Shown here: positions 20,201-32,654 of the stretch, one piece after another
Numbering within the stretch: position 1 is the first letter of the stretch
How the letters are laid out: the number at the start of each line of letters is the position of its first letter
Assembly: GCF_002261475.1 (NCBI RefSeq)
Contig: NZ_NEVN01000003.1
Location: forward strand, 86,562 to 150,561
Reading direction: 5' to 3'
Length of the DNA: 64,000 nt
Origin: Bordetella genomosp. 5
Lineage (GTDB): Bacteria > Pseudomonadota > Gammaproteobacteria > Burkholderiales > Burkholderiaceae_B
Made by a program: the position numbers and the translations under genes
Notes under the pieces: model-generated
The model's input: the letters and a program-made list of their open reading frames with translations, nothing else
What the model was told of the DNA's origin: nothing
Databases searched by the model: none

Positions 20201-21277
20201 ATGACCATGACTGACTCCGTACAGCCGCGCATCGGCGTGCTGCCCGCCGGCCCGCGCGACGCCATCACCGACGTCGCGGGCGTGACCGTTGGCCACCACA
20301 CCCGCGCCGACGGCGCCTGCCAGACCGGCGTGACCGTGGTGCGCGCCCACGCGGGCGATCATTTCCGCGACAAGGTCCCGGCGGCCGCCACCGTGCTCAA
20401 TGGCTTCGGCAAGAGCACCGGCCTCGTGCAGGTGGAAGAGCTCGGCGTGCTCGAAACGCCGATCGGGCTGACCAACACCTTCGGCGTGGGCACGGTCGCC
20501 AACGCGCAGATCCGCGCCGCCGTCGCGGCGAACCCCGCCATCGGGCGCGAGTGGGCGACGGTCAACCCGCTCGTGTTCGAGTGCAACGACGGCTACCTCA
20601 ACGATATCCAGGCCCTGGCCGTGCAGGAGGCCGACTACGCGGCCGCGCATGCCGCCTGTGACGCCGCCTTCGAGCAGGGCAGCGTGGGGGCGGGCCGCGG
20701 CATGTCGTCGTTTTCGCTGAAGGGCGGCATCGGCAGCGCGTCGCGCGTGGCCGAGGTGGCGCCGGACGTGCGCCACACCGTCGGCGCGCTCGTGTTGTCG
20801 AACTTCGGCCGCCTGCCGTTGCTGACCGTGGCGGGGCGCCCGTTCGGCCGCCGCGTGGCCGAGCTGCTCGCGCGCGAGGCCGATCCCGCGGCGCCGGAGA
20901 AGGGCTCCATCATCCTGTTGCTGGCCACCGACGCGCCGCTGGATGCGCGCCAGTTGCGCCGCCTGTCGCTGCGTGCCGGCGCGGGTCTGGCCCGTACCGG
21001 CTCGGTGTTCGGTCATGGCAGCGGCGATATCGCGCTGGCGTTCTCCACGGCCTATACCGTTCCGCACGCCGCCGAGGCCGGCATGCCGGCGGTCGCCATG
21101 CTGCACGAGACGCGTATCGATCCCTTGTTCGAGGCGGCCGCCGAAGCGTGCGAGCAGGCCATCGTGTCGGCCCTGTGGCATGCCAGCGAAGTGACCGGCC
21201 GCGACGGCCACCGGCGCCGCGCGCTGCGCGACGTGGTGCCGCAATGGCGCGACTGGCTCGCCGACAGCGCATTCTGA
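20201..21277 (+). CDS. P1-family (DmpA/BapA-like) aminopeptidase
   Basis: A 358-residue Ntn-type hydrolase of peptidase family S58/P1. The precursor is normally cleaved before a Ser; Ser200 in VLSNFGRLP is the expected nucleophile and matches the Ser of DmpA. The N-terminus (AGPRDAITDVAGVTVGHHT), GLTNTFGVGTVA and VGAGRGMSSFSLKGGIGSASR are family signatures. Known members release N-terminal D-amino acids or beta-amino acids, substrates most peptidases cannot attack. No signal peptide is visible, so it is cytoplasmic. A GGAGG lies 15 nt upstream of the first of two ATGs; the second ATG is two codons later. Confidence 0.9.
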   Translation: MTMTDSVQPRIGVLPAGPRDAITDVAGVTVGHHTRADGACQTGVTVVRAHAGDHFRDKVPAAATVLNGFGKSTGLVQVEELGVLETPIGLTNTFGVGTVANAQIRAAVAANPAIGREWATVNPLVFECNDGYLNDIQALAVQEADYAAAHAACDAAFEQGSVGAGRGMSSFSLKGGIGSASRVAEVAPDVRHTVGALVLSNFGRLPLLTVAGRPFGRRVAELLAREADPAAPEKGSIILLLATDAPLDARQLRRLSLRAGAGLARTGSVFGHGSGDIALAFSTAYTVPHAAEAGMPAVAMLHETRIDPLFEAAAEACEQAIVSALWHASEVTGRDGHRRRALRDVVPQWRDWLADSAF

Positions 21278-21324
21278 TTTTTCGTTTCCACGATTCACCA
21301 AGCCCGCAAGGACGGGGGTAGCGC

Positions 21325-22143
21325 ATGAAGATCCTGATTTCCACCGATATCGAAGGCGTGGCTGGCGTGTTCCACCACGAGCAGGTCCGGGCCGGCAACG
21401 GCGAATACGAGCGCGCCCGCGCCTGGATGACCGCCGAGGCCAACGCGGCCGTGCAGGGCGCGATCGCCGGCGGCGCCGAGGAAGTGCTGGTCAACGATTC
21501 GCACGGCGGCTTTCGCAATCTGTTGCCCGACCTGATCGACGAGCGCGCCCGGCTGGTGCTGGGCAAGCCGCGTTATCTGGGCATGATGGGCGGGCTCGAA
21601 GAGCAGTGCGACGCCGTCTTCATGATCGGCTATCACAGCCGCTCGCAGGGCCGCGGCATTCTCGCCCACACCATCAACAGCTTCGCGTTCGCGCGGGTCT
21701 GGGTGAACGGCATGGAACTGGGCGAGGCGGGCCTCTACGGCGCGCTGGCCGGCGAGCTGGGCGTGCCGGTGATCCTGGCCAGCGGCGACGACGTGTTCAT
21801 CGAAGAGACCCGCCCGATCTTCCCGCAGGCCCAGTGGGTGCAGACGAAGGTGGCCCATGGCCTGTCGGCCGGCGTCACGCTCTCGCCCGCCGCCTCGCGC
21901 CGCGCGATCGCGCAGGCCGCCGAAACCGCGGTGCGCAATATCGGCCAGGCGGTTCCTTTCGTGGTGCCCGGCCCGATAGAATGCCGTCTGCAGACGCAGA
22001 CCGCCGCGCTGGCCGATCTGTTCTGCATGTGGCCCACGCTCACCCGCGTCGACGGCGTCACGCTGCAGTTCACGGTAGAGAACATGCAGGCGGCGATCCG
22101 CACGCTCAACAGCCTGGCGGCCATGTCGTTCATGCTGCGCTAG
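21325..22143 (+). CDS. dppA: M55-family D-aminopeptidase (DppA-like)
   Basis: A 272-residue zinc aminopeptidase. The metal ligands seen in Bacillus subtilis DppA are present: Asp8 and Glu10 (STDIEG), His60 (NDSHGG) and His104 (IGYHS), with Glu131/Glu134 in the NGMELGE motif and His115 as the likely catalytic base. DppA enzymes form decameric rings and cleave D-Ala-D-Ala and related D-amino peptides. It sits between two other aminopeptidases in a peptide-import operon, so it likely processes imported D-amino or wall-derived peptides. The upstream gap of 47 bp contains a plausible AGGACGGGGG ribosome site. The symbol follows family naming; it is not the E. coli dipeptide-binding DppA. Confidence 0.9.
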   Translation: MKILISTDIEGVAGVFHHEQVRAGNGEYERARAWMTAEANAAVQGAIAGGAEEVLVNDSHGGFRNLLPDLIDERARLVLGKPRYLGMMGGLEEQCDAVFMIGYHSRSQGRGILAHTINSFAFARVWVNGMELGEAGLYGALAGELGVPVILASGDDVFIEETRPIFPQAQWVQTKVAHGLSAGVTLSPAASRRAIAQAAETAVRNIGQAVPFVVPGPIECRLQTQTAALADLFCMWPTLTRVDGVTLQFTVENMQAAIRTLNSLAAMSFMLR

Positions 22144-22170
22144 CGCGCCGTCACCCCGTACAGGAACCCC

Positions 22171-23967
22171 ATGTCGACCACCGATCTCCGTATTGCCGAT
22201 CTGCGCCAGGCCATGCGCCGTCACAAGCTCGATGCCTGCATCGTGCCGTCGGCCGATCCCCATCTCTCCGAGTACCTGCCGGCCCGCTGGCAGGGCCGGC
22301 GCTGGCTGAGCGGCTTCAACGGCTCGGTGGGCACGCTGGTGGTCACCGCCGATTTCGCCGGATTGTGGGTCGACAGCCGTTACTGGGTGCAGGCCGAGGC
22401 ACAGCTGGCCGGCACCGGCGTGCAGCTCATGAAGATCGCGCTGGCCACCACGCCGGGTCATGTCGACTGGCTGGCCACGCAGCTCAAGACGGGTTCGCGC
22501 GTGGCCGTCGACGGCGCCGTGCTGGGCCTGGCCGCGTTCCGTGGCCTGTCGGCCGCGCTGGCGCCCGCCGGCATCGAGCTGTCGCTCGGCACCGATCTGC
22601 TCGACGAGGTCTGGGCCGATCGCCCCGGCCTGCCCGAGGCCTCGGTCTACGAGCATGCCGCTCCTTACGCCTGCGAATCGCGCGCCGAGCGGCTGGCCCG
22701 CGTGCGCGCCGCCATGCACGAGAAGGGTGCCGACGTGCACCTGATCTGCACGCTCGACGACATCGCGTGGCTCTTCAACCTGCGCGGCGCCGACGTCAAC
22801 TACAACCCCGTCTTCGTCGCCCATGCGCTGATCGGCATGGATCACGCCACGCTGTTCGTGGCCGATGGCAAGATCGACGACACGCTGCGGGCCCGCCTGG
22901 CCGCCGACGGTGTCGATCTGGCCGCCTACACCGACATCGTTCCCGCTTTGGGATCGCTCCACACCGATCAGACCCTGCTGATCGATCCGGCCCGCGTGAC
23001 CTGCGGCGTGTTCCAGGCCATGGATCCGGCGGTGCCGCGCGTGGAGGCGATCAACCCGTCCACGCTCTTCAAGTCGCGCAAGACCGAGGCGGAGCTGGCC
23101 CACGTGCGCGAAGCGATGGCGCAGGATGGCGCGGCGCTGGCCGAGTTCTTCGCCTGGTTCGAGGCGGCCTCGGGGCGTGAGCGCATCACCGAACTCACGA
23201 TCGACGAGAAGATCACGGCGGCGCGTGCGCGCCGCCCCAACTACGTCTGCCCGAGCTTTGCCACCATCGCCGGCTTCAATGCCAACGGCGCGATGCCGCA
23301 CTACCGCGCCACCGAGGCCGAGCATGCCGTGATCGAAGGGGATGGCCTGCTCCTGATCGACTCCGGCGGGCAATACCTGGGCGGCACGACCGACATCACG
23401 CGCGTGGTGGCGGTCGGCACGCCGAATGCCGACCAGAAGGTGGATTTCACGCTGGTGCTCAAGGGCATGATCGCGCTGTCGCGCGCGTCGTTCCCGCGCG
23501 GCACGCCGTCGCCCATGCTGGATGCGATCGCGCGTGCGCCGATCTGGGCCGGCGGCGCCGAATACGGCCACGGCACGGGTCACGGCGTGGGCTACTTCCT
23601 CAACGTGCACGAAGGCCCGCAGGTGATCTCGTACCGCGCGCAGCCCGGACCGCACACGGCCATGGAGCCCGGCATGATCACGTCCAACGAACCGGGCATT
23701 TACCGCCCCGGCCGCTGGGGCGTGCGCATCGAGAATCTGGTGGCCAACCGCAGCTGGCTCGAAGGCGAGCTCGGCGAGTTCCTGTGTTTCGAGACGCTCA
23801 CGCTGTGCCCGATCGACACGCGCTGCATCGAGCGCTCGCTGCTGCGCGCCGACGAAATCGCCTGGCTCGACGACTACCACCGCACCGTGCGCGAGCGCGT
23901 CGCGCCGCTGGTGGACGGCGCGGCGCTCGACTGGCTGCTGTCGCGCACCGAACCGCTGGGCGCCTGA
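22171..23967 (+). CDS. M24-family Xaa-Pro aminopeptidase (long, eukaryote-like APP1 type)
   Basis: A 598-residue aminopeptidase P. It has three domains as in the long cytosolic type: two creatinase-like N-terminal domains (about 1-150 and 160-310) and the pita-bread catalytic domain (about 320-540). Metal ligands are recognisable in IDSGGQYLGGTTDITR (two Asp), GHGTGHGVGYFLNVHEGP (His), SNEPGIYR (Glu) and RIENLV (Glu). A C-terminal M24-C extension follows. It removes N-terminal residues preceding proline, a bond most peptidases cannot cut. It starts 27 bp after the M55 gene and is the last gene of the cluster. Confidence 0.93.
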   Translation: MSTTDLRIADLRQAMRRHKLDACIVPSADPHLSEYLPARWQGRRWLSGFNGSVGTLVVTADFAGLWVDSRYWVQAEAQLAGTGVQLMKIALATTPGHVDWLATQLKTGSRVAVDGAVLGLAAFRGLSAALAPAGIELSLGTDLLDEVWADRPGLPEASVYEHAAPYACESRAERLARVRAAMHEKGADVHLICTLDDIAWLFNLRGADVNYNPVFVAHALIGMDHATLFVADGKIDDTLRARLAADGVDLAAYTDIVPALGSLHTDQTLLIDPARVTCGVFQAMDPAVPRVEAINPSTLFKSRKTEAELAHVREAMAQDGAALAEFFAWFEAASGRERITELTIDEKITAARARRPNYVCPSFATIAGFNANGAMPHYRATEAEHAVIEGDGLLLIDSGGQYLGGTTDITRVVAVGTPNADQKVDFTLVLKGMIALSRASFPRGTPSPMLDAIARAPIWAGGAEYGHGTGHGVGYFLNVHEGPQVISYRAQPGPHTAMEPGMITSNEPGIYRPGRWGVRIENLVANRSWLEGELGEFLCFETLTLCPIDTRCIERSLLRADEIAWLDDYHRTVRERVAPLVDGAALDWLLSRTEPLGA

Positions 23968-23986
23968 CGCCAGGCGGCGCGAGGCC

Positions 23987-24988
23987 TCAGGCCTGCGAGG
24001 TCTCCGCCAGGGGGCCTTCGTAGGCCTTGAAGGCGCTGCGGGCCAGGCTCGACGCCAGAATGCCCAGCAGCAGCAGATAGGCCGCCAGCGCGCCCAGGCC
24101 GAAGCCGGGCGTGAGCACGAGCCGCGTCCAGGCGGCGGTGCTGAGCGTGGCCGCCAGCGGCGCGGCCAAGGCGGCCAGGGCGCCCTGGGCCACCCAGAAG
24201 GCCGTCGTGCCCACGCCCACGGCCCGGCTCACGCCGGTCGAGCGCGGCGTGGCGGGCAGGGTGTGCCGCACGGCCAGCGCCACCACCAGACCCGCGGCCA
24301 GCGGCAGCGCGAGCCACGAGAGCCACGGCAGCAGCCCTTCGGCGCGGGCCTGCAATGCTGCCACCCAGCCCGCGGCCAGGCGCAACATGGCCGTCTGCCA
24401 CGCATAGGCGGCGCCCGCCGCCAGCCACACGATCCAGGTGCGGCGCAGCGGCGGCCGCGCCGGGTTCGGGTCGTGGCGCCAGCGCGCCAGCGCAATCACT
24501 GCGCGCAGGAGTTGCCAGCTCAGCAGCATGAGCACGAGCAGATTGATCAGGCTGCGCAGATTCATGAACAGGGCGAGCCGCGTGTGCGGCTGCTCGACCC
24601 CATGGCTGGCGAGCCAGGCCAGCGTGCCGTCGAGCAGGCCGTGCGCGCTGAGGTGCGCCATGCCGTGCAGATACGCGCCGTAGGCGAGCGCCAGGGTCAG
24701 TCCGTACACCGCGGCCCACGCGCGCGGCGCGACCGGGACACGACCGGGGCGGGCCTGCTGGGCGCGCAACAGCGTGCAGGCGCACACGAGCACGGCCAGG
24801 CAGGCGCTGGCCAGCGCGAACGACACCGTGCCCGCGAGCGAGGGCGTCACGGCGAGGGGATGCGTGCCCGATGTGGGCTGCCACACCGGCGCGCGTTCGC
24901 TCAGCGCGGCGGCGCACACGGCCAGGAATGCGGTGCTGCAACTCGATACGGCCCACCGGCTGGCGGGCAAGGGACGTACTGCGGACAT
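23987..24988 (-). CDS. Integral membrane protein of unknown family
   Basis: A 333-residue, very Ala/Leu-rich protein with about seven to eight hydrophobic segments, including FALASACLAVLVCACTLL, AAVYGLTLALAYGAYLHGM and AAYLLLLGILASSLA. No recognisable catalytic or transport motif is visible. A GAGGAG site lies about 10 nt before the ATG at 24988. It is transcribed divergently from pyrG and converges on the end of the aminopeptidase P gene with a 19-bp gap. Family and function are not assigned; the strand choice rests on the clear membrane topology and ribosome site. Confidence 0.65.
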   Translation of the reverse strand: MSAVRPLPASRWAVSSCSTAFLAVCAAALSERAPVWQPTSGTHPLAVTPSLAGTVSFALASACLAVLVCACTLLRAQQARPGRVPVAPRAWAAVYGLTLALAYGAYLHGMAHLSAHGLLDGTLAWLASHGVEQPHTRLALFMNLRSLINLLVLMLLSWQLLRAVIALARWRHDPNPARPPLRRTWIVWLAAGAAYAWQTAMLRLAAGWVAALQARAEGLLPWLSWLALPLAAGLVVALAVRHTLPATPRSTGVSRAVGVGTTAFWVAQGALAALAAPLAATLSTAAWTRLVLTPGFGLGALAAYLLLLGILASSLARSAFKAYEGPLAETSQA

Positions 24989-25134
24989 GCGCGGCGGACT
25001 CCTCGGTAAGGCGCGCGGGCAGCGATGCCGCGCGGCGCTTCGGGTCTACGCCGGCCTCGGATCGGGGCCGGAGTCAGCCCGGTCTGTTACCGAACTGACG
25101 TAAGGGAAAACCCATATTTTGGCGCGGTCTTAGG

Positions 25135-26837
<1,703 letters not shown>

Positions 26838-26999
26838 TCCCCTCCGCCCCGTGCGCCTTCCGCTGAAGGCGCACGGGGCGGGCTGCTTTCGGATACAACA
26901 ACTTAGTGTCCGACATGCGCGCGCTGGCTATGATGCTCCGAGCCGGGCTCGGGCCGCGCGACGGTTTTCCCGACAACCTCTTTGCTTGAAAGGAATTTC

Positions 27000-28576
<1,577 letters not shown>

Positions 28577-28585
28577 TCGCCATCC

Positions 28586-28613
28586 CGTGCCCGGTCTGCA
28601 CAGGCCGGGCACG
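28586..28613 (+). terminator. Hairpin between eno and ftsB
   Basis: A 9-bp stem CGTGCCCGG / CCGGGCACG has a 10-nt loop, starting 9 bp after the eno stop. It lacks a T-run, so it may be an mRNA-processing or partial termination site that lowers ftsB expression relative to eno. Confidence 0.4.
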
Positions 28614-28646
28614 TCTTGCCCATCCCATTTCTAGGGTGCCCGTCGT

Positions 28647-29054
28647 ATGCGCCTGTTGTTCCTGGTGCTCTTCGCGCTGGTGGCTCTGATCCAGTACCCG
28701 CTGTGGCTGGGCAAAGGCGGCTGGCTCAAGGTCTGGGACCTGCAACGCCAGGTCGCCGAGCAGCGCGAAACCAATGAAGGCCTGCGGGCGCGCAATGCCG
28801 CGCTGCAGGCCGAGGTGCGCGACCTCGAAACCGGGACGGGCGCCATCGAGGAACGGGCGCGTGGCGAGCTCGGCATGATGCGCGACGGCGAAGTCTTCGT
28901 GCACATCCTGCCCGCCGGCGTTCCGCTGCCCTCGGCAAACTCCACGCCTCAGGCCACGGCTCCCAAGCCGGCCAACCCGACCAAGCCGCCCGCCGCATCG
29001 GCGAATCGCCCGGCAGCGTCGGGCGCCGCCCGGCCCGCCACCCCGCAGCGCTGA
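28647..29054 (+). CDS. ftsB: Cell division protein FtsB
   Basis: A 135-residue bitopic divisome protein. Residues 1-20 form the transmembrane helix ([19 protein letters not shown]). The following segment (about 28-70) is a coiled coil with heptad spacing that pairs with Fts[21 protein letters not shown] is the conserved C-terminal motif. The last 40 residues are Pro/Ala-rich and extend beyond the E. coli length (103), a feature I regard as a disordered tail. It forms the FtsQBL complex at the septum. Its place after eno is conserved in proteobacteria. Confidence 0.93.
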   Translation: MRLLFLVLFALVALIQYPLWLGKGGWLKVWDLQRQVAEQRETNEGLRARNAALQAEVRDLETGTGAIEERARGELGMMRDGEVFVHILPAGVPLPSANSTPQATAPKPANPTKPPAASANRPAASGAARPATPQR

Positions 29055-29160
29055 CGGCGCTCGCCGTCCCGCTCCGCTTCTCCGCTTCTACGCATCGCTT
29101 CTCAGCATCGCTTCCCGGCATCGCTGTCGGCGTCGCCGCCCGGCGCTCGCCCTGGCCTTG

Positions 29161-29829
29161 TCATGCCGGGCATGCCGGCGTGCGCACCCACACCGGGGGC
29201 CGGTCGGCGTAGCGCACCGGGTGCGATTGCATGTCGATCTCCAACGTCAGTCGTAACGGCAACCGGCCGGCCGCGAGCGCGCCGCGCACGCAGCTGTCCC
29301 GCGCGGACGAGGCGATGGCGCGCAGCAGGGCGCCGGTCCAGGGAGCGAGCGGTCGCACCGGATAGGTGAGCCGCAGCTGCAGCTGATTGGCCTCGAAGAT
29401 GTCCGGCCGGGCCGTGGGGCGGGCGGCATGCTGCTCGGCCTGGTAGTCGTTGCGGATGGCCGGCAGACCGGCGGCGGCGCGTGGCACGGGCAGGCCTTGC
29501 TCGGCATGCGTGGCGTAGGCGCGTGCGTCGGGCCGCTGGATGTCGATGCGCCAGCCCGGCACGCGGGGATCGCGGCCGGCACTGCCCTGGGCGGCCCGAA
29601 CCCGACCGGGCAGGGCCGCCTCGAAGCTGCGGGCGATGGTGGCGGGGTCGGCATGTGCGGTGGCGCCGGCCCGCGCGGCCTGGGTGAGCGCGGCGTAGAG
29701 CGCATGCTGCAACTGCCGCCAATGAGTCGCCTCGATCAGCGCCGTGGCCAGCGCCGTGAGCGCGAGCACGGCCAGCGCGGATTCGATGAGGGCGGCGCCG
29801 CGTTGGCGCCCGGGCAGGCGGGCAGGCAT
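29161..29829 (-). CDS. TadE-like pilus-assembly/prepilin-type protein
   Basis: A protein of about 222 residues with a short basic leader (RLPGRQRG), then AALIESALAVLALTALATALIEA, which is the TadE/pilin-like motif with a conserved Glu five residues after the Gly. This suggests processing by a prepilin peptidase and insertion of one N-terminal helix. The rest is periplasmic, with two Cys late in the sequence or near the terminus (DSCVRG, TPACPA). No other tad gene is nearby. The start is uncertain: an ATG at 29829 or a GTG at 29850, neither with a clear ribosome site. Confidence 0.6.
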   Translation of the reverse strand: MPARLPGRQRGAALIESALAVLALTALATALIEATHWRQLQHALYAALTQAARAGATAHADPATIARSFEAALPGRVRAAQGSAGRDPRVPGWRIDIQRPDARAYATHAEQGLPVPRAAAGLPAIRNDYQAEQHAARPTARPDIFEANQLQLRLTYPVRPLAPWTGALLRAIASSARDSCVRGALAAGRLPLRLTLEIDMQSHPVRYADRPPVWVRTPACPA

Positions 29830-29910
29830 CCGCGCAGTATGGTGGCGCACGCCGGACGGCGCGATTGTGGATTCTGCGCTGTGACGGATTTCCGTCGGCC
29901 TTAGGGGGCC

Positions 29911-29937
29911 AAAAAAAGACCGGCCTCGGGGCCGGTC
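29911..29937 (-). terminator. Intrinsic terminator of hslO
   Basis: A stem GACCGGCC / GGCCGGTC with a 4-nt loop is followed on the minus strand by seven T residues. It lies 20 bp beyond the hslO stop. Confidence 0.9.
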
Positions 29938-29956
29938 CTGGGTGCTCGCGGCGCGA

Positions 29957-30886
29957 TCAGTGCACCGTGGGCGGATCCTGCTCGGGCATGGGCGTGGCCG
30001 GGCTGAACAGGCCCGCGCAGTCGACCGGGTCGAACGCGTAGGGCTTGCCGCAGAAGTCGCACGTGACTTCGACCTCGCCGCGCTCGGCCAGGATGTCTTC
30101 GACTTCCGCCTGGCCCAGCGTGCGCAGCATGGCCGCCACGCGCTCGCGCGTGCAAGGACAGAACCAGCGCACGGGCTGAGGTTCGAACGCGATCAGCGTT
30201 TCTTCCCAGAACAACCGGTGGATCAGCGTGTCGGTGTCGGTGGCGAGGAGCTCGTCGGCCGCCAGCGTGCCGCCCAGGTGCAGCGCGCGGCTCCAGGCCT
30301 CGGCGGCCACCTCGGCGGTGACCTGCGGACGGTCTTCGCCGCCGTGGTCCGGCAGACGCTGCAGCAGCAGGCCGGCCGCCGACTTGTCGTCGGCCGCGAG
30401 CCACAGGCGCGTCTCGAGCTGCTCGGAGGCCTTCATGTAGTGTTGCAGGGCTTCGGCCACGCTCTCGCCTTCGAGCGGCACGATGCCCTGATAGGCCTGC
30501 TGGCCGGGCACCTTGCGATGCGGGTCGAGCACGACCATGAAGCGGCCGTTGCCATGGGCATTGAGCAGGTTCTGCATGGTGCCGTCTTCCGGCACCGTGT
30601 GGCCCTCGCGCACCTTGACGGTGGCGCGCACGCTCAGGTCCGAGCGGCATTCGACCACCAGCAGCGCGATCGGGCCGTCGCCCTGGATCTGCAGGATCAG
30701 CGAGCCGTCGAATTTGATGTTGGCCGCCAGCAGCGACGAGGCCGCGACCAGCTCACCGAGCAGGCGCTGGATCGCCTGCGGATAGGCGTGGTGAGCCTGC
30801 GCATCGCGCCAGGTATCGGTCAGACGCACGGCCTGGACCCGCACGGTGCGGGTCTCGAAGAGGTATTTCTTGAGAAGGTCGGTCAT
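29957..30886 (-). CDS. hslO: Redox-regulated chaperone Hsp33
   Basis: A 309-residue chaperone activated by oxidation. The C-terminal zinc-binding switch is visible as WFCPCTRERV and VTCDFCGKPYAF, the CxC and CxxC pair. The N-terminal part contains the beta-sheet core with GDGPIALLVVEC. The ATG at 30886 gives the usual MTDLLKKYLF start; open codons upstream are not conserved-looking. It protects proteins in the cytoplasm under oxidative and heat stress. It stands alone with its own terminator. Confidence 0.95.
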   Translation of the reverse strand: MTDLLKKYLFETRTVRVQAVRLTDTWRDAQAHHAYPQAIQRLLGELVAASSLLAANIKFDGSLILQIQGDGPIALLVVECRSDLSVRATVKVREGHTVPEDGTMQNLLNAHGNGRFMVVLDPHRKVPGQQAYQGIVPLEGESVAEALQHYMKASEQLETRLWLAADDKSAAGLLLQRLPDHGGEDRPQVTAEVAAEAWSRALHLGGTLAADELLATDTDTLIHRLFWEETLIAFEPQPVRWFCPCTRERVAAMLRTLGQAEVEDILAERGEVEVTCDFCGKPYAFDPVDCAGLFSPATPMPEQDPPTVH

Positions 30887-31204
30887 GGTGAAGATGTTAG
30901 CCGATCGTGCCGGTCCCGCCGGCGCGGGCCGGCATCGCGCGACGCGATGCTCCGGCAAGGCCGGGAGCGATTCTGGGGGCAAAGCAGGCGAGGGCGGCTC
31001 CCGTCGGGAAGGTCTGCGCCGTTGCGACCTATATGAGGGCGAAGACCGTCAATACAAGGCGTTAGGCGGGGTGGCGAATCCCGCCCCGCCCGAGGGCGAG
31101 CAGGCCGGATCTGTTACGCCCCCGATACGACCGCTCTGTGTCTGGCGCATCCCCGTCGGACTCGGGATACTCGGTGCTTCCCTTCCCGATTCCCAGGATC
31201 CCCC
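30887..31204. other. Intergenic region hslO to phzF-like
   Basis: This 318-bp divergent intergenic region must carry promoters for both hslO (leftward) and the PhzF-like gene (rightward). I see no strong -10/-35 pair. A perfect 8-bp hairpin GCATCGCG-CGA-CGCGATGC occupies 30932-30950, within the hslO leader or promoter. Confidence 0.5.
30932..30950. repeat. Perfect inverted repeat upstream of hslO
   Basis: The arms GCATCGCG and CGCGATGC are separated by CGA, 46 bp upstream of the hslO start. It could be an operator or a leader hairpin in the hslO mRNA; nothing further supports either. Confidence 0.35.
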
Positions 31205-32104
31205 ATGCCGAACTCCCATGACTATGCCGTCGTCGACGTGTTCACCGACACGGCCTATCGCGGCAACCCGCTGGCCGTCGTGTTTGATGCAGAGGGGCTG
31301 TCCACCGCGCAGATGCAGGCGATCGCGCGCGAATTCAACTACTCCGAATCGACCTTCGTGCTGCCGCCCGCCTCGGCCGGGCACCACGCGCAGGTGCGCA
31401 TTTTCACACCGGATCGCGAGATCGGTTTCGCCGGGCACCCCAACGTCGGCACCGCGATCGCGCTGAAGGCGCGCCACGAGGCGGCGGGCAGGGCGGTGCC
31501 AGCGGCCTGGTTGTTCGAAGAAGGGGCGGGGCTGGTGCGCGTCGACCTCACGGCCCTGCCGGCGGGCGGCACCACCGCGCTGGTGGCGGCGCCCCAGCCG
31601 CTGTCGCGGGCCAGCGTCGTGGCAGCGGCCGCGGTCGCACGTGCGCTCTCGCTCGATACCGCCGACATCCTCACCGACGAGCACGAGCCCCAGGTGGTGT
31701 CGGTCGGCCTGCCTTTCGTCGTGGTCGCTTTGCGCAGTCGGGACGCGCTGCGTCGCGCGGCGCCCAACCGTGACGGCTATGCCGCCCTGTTGCCGCTGGA
31801 CGGCGCGCATTCGATCTATGCCTATACGCGGGATGCCGACGACGGCACCGACATACAGGCGCGCATGTTCACCGGGCGCATGACCGAGGATCCCGCCACC
31901 GGCAGCGCCACGGCGGCCATGGCGGGCCTGCGCGCGACCTTGTCCGGCGACACGGTGTCGCTGCGCGTGGGGCAGGGGGTGGATATGGGACGCGCCAGCC
32001 TGCTGCTGGCGCAAGCCGGCCACGAGGCCGGGGGCGTGCGCGCGAGCGTGGGCGGTGAAGCGGTGCTGGTGATGAGCGGGACGCTCGGCGCACCGCCTCG
32101 CTGA
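31205..32104 (+). CDS. PhzF-family isomerase-like protein
   Basis: A 299-residue protein of the PhzF/YddE family with a diaminopimelate-epimerase-like fold. VVDVFTDTAYRGNPLAVV at the N-terminus, Glu48 in the FNYSESTF motif (position of the catalytic Glu of PhzF), RIFTPDREIGFAGHPNVGTA and TEDPATGSATAAM are the family signatures. No phenazine genes are nearby, so the reaction is unknown and phenazine synthesis should not be assumed. A short AGGA lies ahead of the ATG. It converges on the carbonic-anhydrase-like gene. Confidence 0.88.
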   Translation: MPNSHDYAVVDVFTDTAYRGNPLAVVFDAEGLSTAQMQAIAREFNYSESTFVLPPASAGHHAQVRIFTPDREIGFAGHPNVGTAIALKARHEAAGRAVPAAWLFEEGAGLVRVDLTALPAGGTTALVAAPQPLSRASVVAAAAVARALSLDTADILTDEHEPQVVSVGLPFVVVALRSRDALRRAAPNRDGYAALLPLDGAHSIYAYTRDADDGTDIQARMFTGRMTEDPATGSATAAMAGLRATLSGDTVSLRVGQGVDMGRASLLLAQAGHEAGGVRASVGGEAVLVMSGTLGAPPR

Positions 32105-32111
32105 GTGCCGT

Positions 32112-32633
32112 TCAGCCGATACGCTTGAGCGCGCCGCGGTAATGCTGGCCGCGCTCGACGTAGTGCTGCGTGTTGGCGTGCAGGTTGGCGATCTCTTCGG
32201 GCGTCAGCTCGCGCACGACCTTGCCGATGCCGATCACGAGGTGGTTGTCGGGGATCACGCGGCCCTCGGGGATGATGGCGCCCGCGCCGACGAGGCAGTT
32301 GCGCCCGATCACCGCCTTGTTGAGCACGATGGCCTGCATGCCGATCAACGCGCCTTCGTGGATCGTGCAGCCGTGCAGCATGGCCTGGTGGCCAATGGTG
32401 ACGTTCGGGCCGATATGCATCGGACAGCCGGCATCCACGTGCAGCACGCTGCCTTCCTGGATGTTGGTGCCGGCGTGCACATGGATGGGCTCGTTATCGG
32501 CACGAATGGCCACGTGGGACCAGATGCTCACGCCGGACTCGAGGATCGCCTGGCCGATGATGTCGGCGCTCTCGGCGATATAGACATCGGGTGCGATCTG
32601 CGGGACGTGCTGGTCGAGTTGGTAAATCGGCAT
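32112..32633 (-). CDS. Gamma carbonic anhydrase family protein
   Basis: A 173-residue left-handed beta-helix protein built from hexapeptide repeats (such as VSIWSHVAIRADNEPIHV). Conserved His residues (around HVDAGCPMHIG and IGHQAMLHGC) match the zinc ligands of the gamma-class, and the family includes YrdA and PaaY. Activity in this clade ranges from carbonic anhydrase to none detected; PaaY is a thioesterase. It lies 21 bp downstream of an acyl-CoA synthetase in the same direction, so an acyl-CoA-related role is possible. A GGAG precedes the ATG. Confidence 0.88.
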   Translation of the reverse strand: MPIYQLDQHVPQIAPDVYIAESADIIGQAILESGVSIWSHVAIRADNEPIHVHAGTNIQEGSVLHVDAGCPMHIGPNVTIGHQAMLHGCTIHEGALIGMQAIVLNKAVIGRNCLVGAGAIIPEGRVIPDNHLVIGIGKVVRELTPEEIANLHANTQHYVERGQHYRGALKRIG

Positions 32634-32654
32634 GATGGGACGGGCTCCTGCGGG

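Noticed and set aside
31205..32104. Phenazine biosynthesis role for the PhzF-like gene
   Set aside because: No other phz genes are nearby, and most PhzF-family proteins have other or unknown functions.
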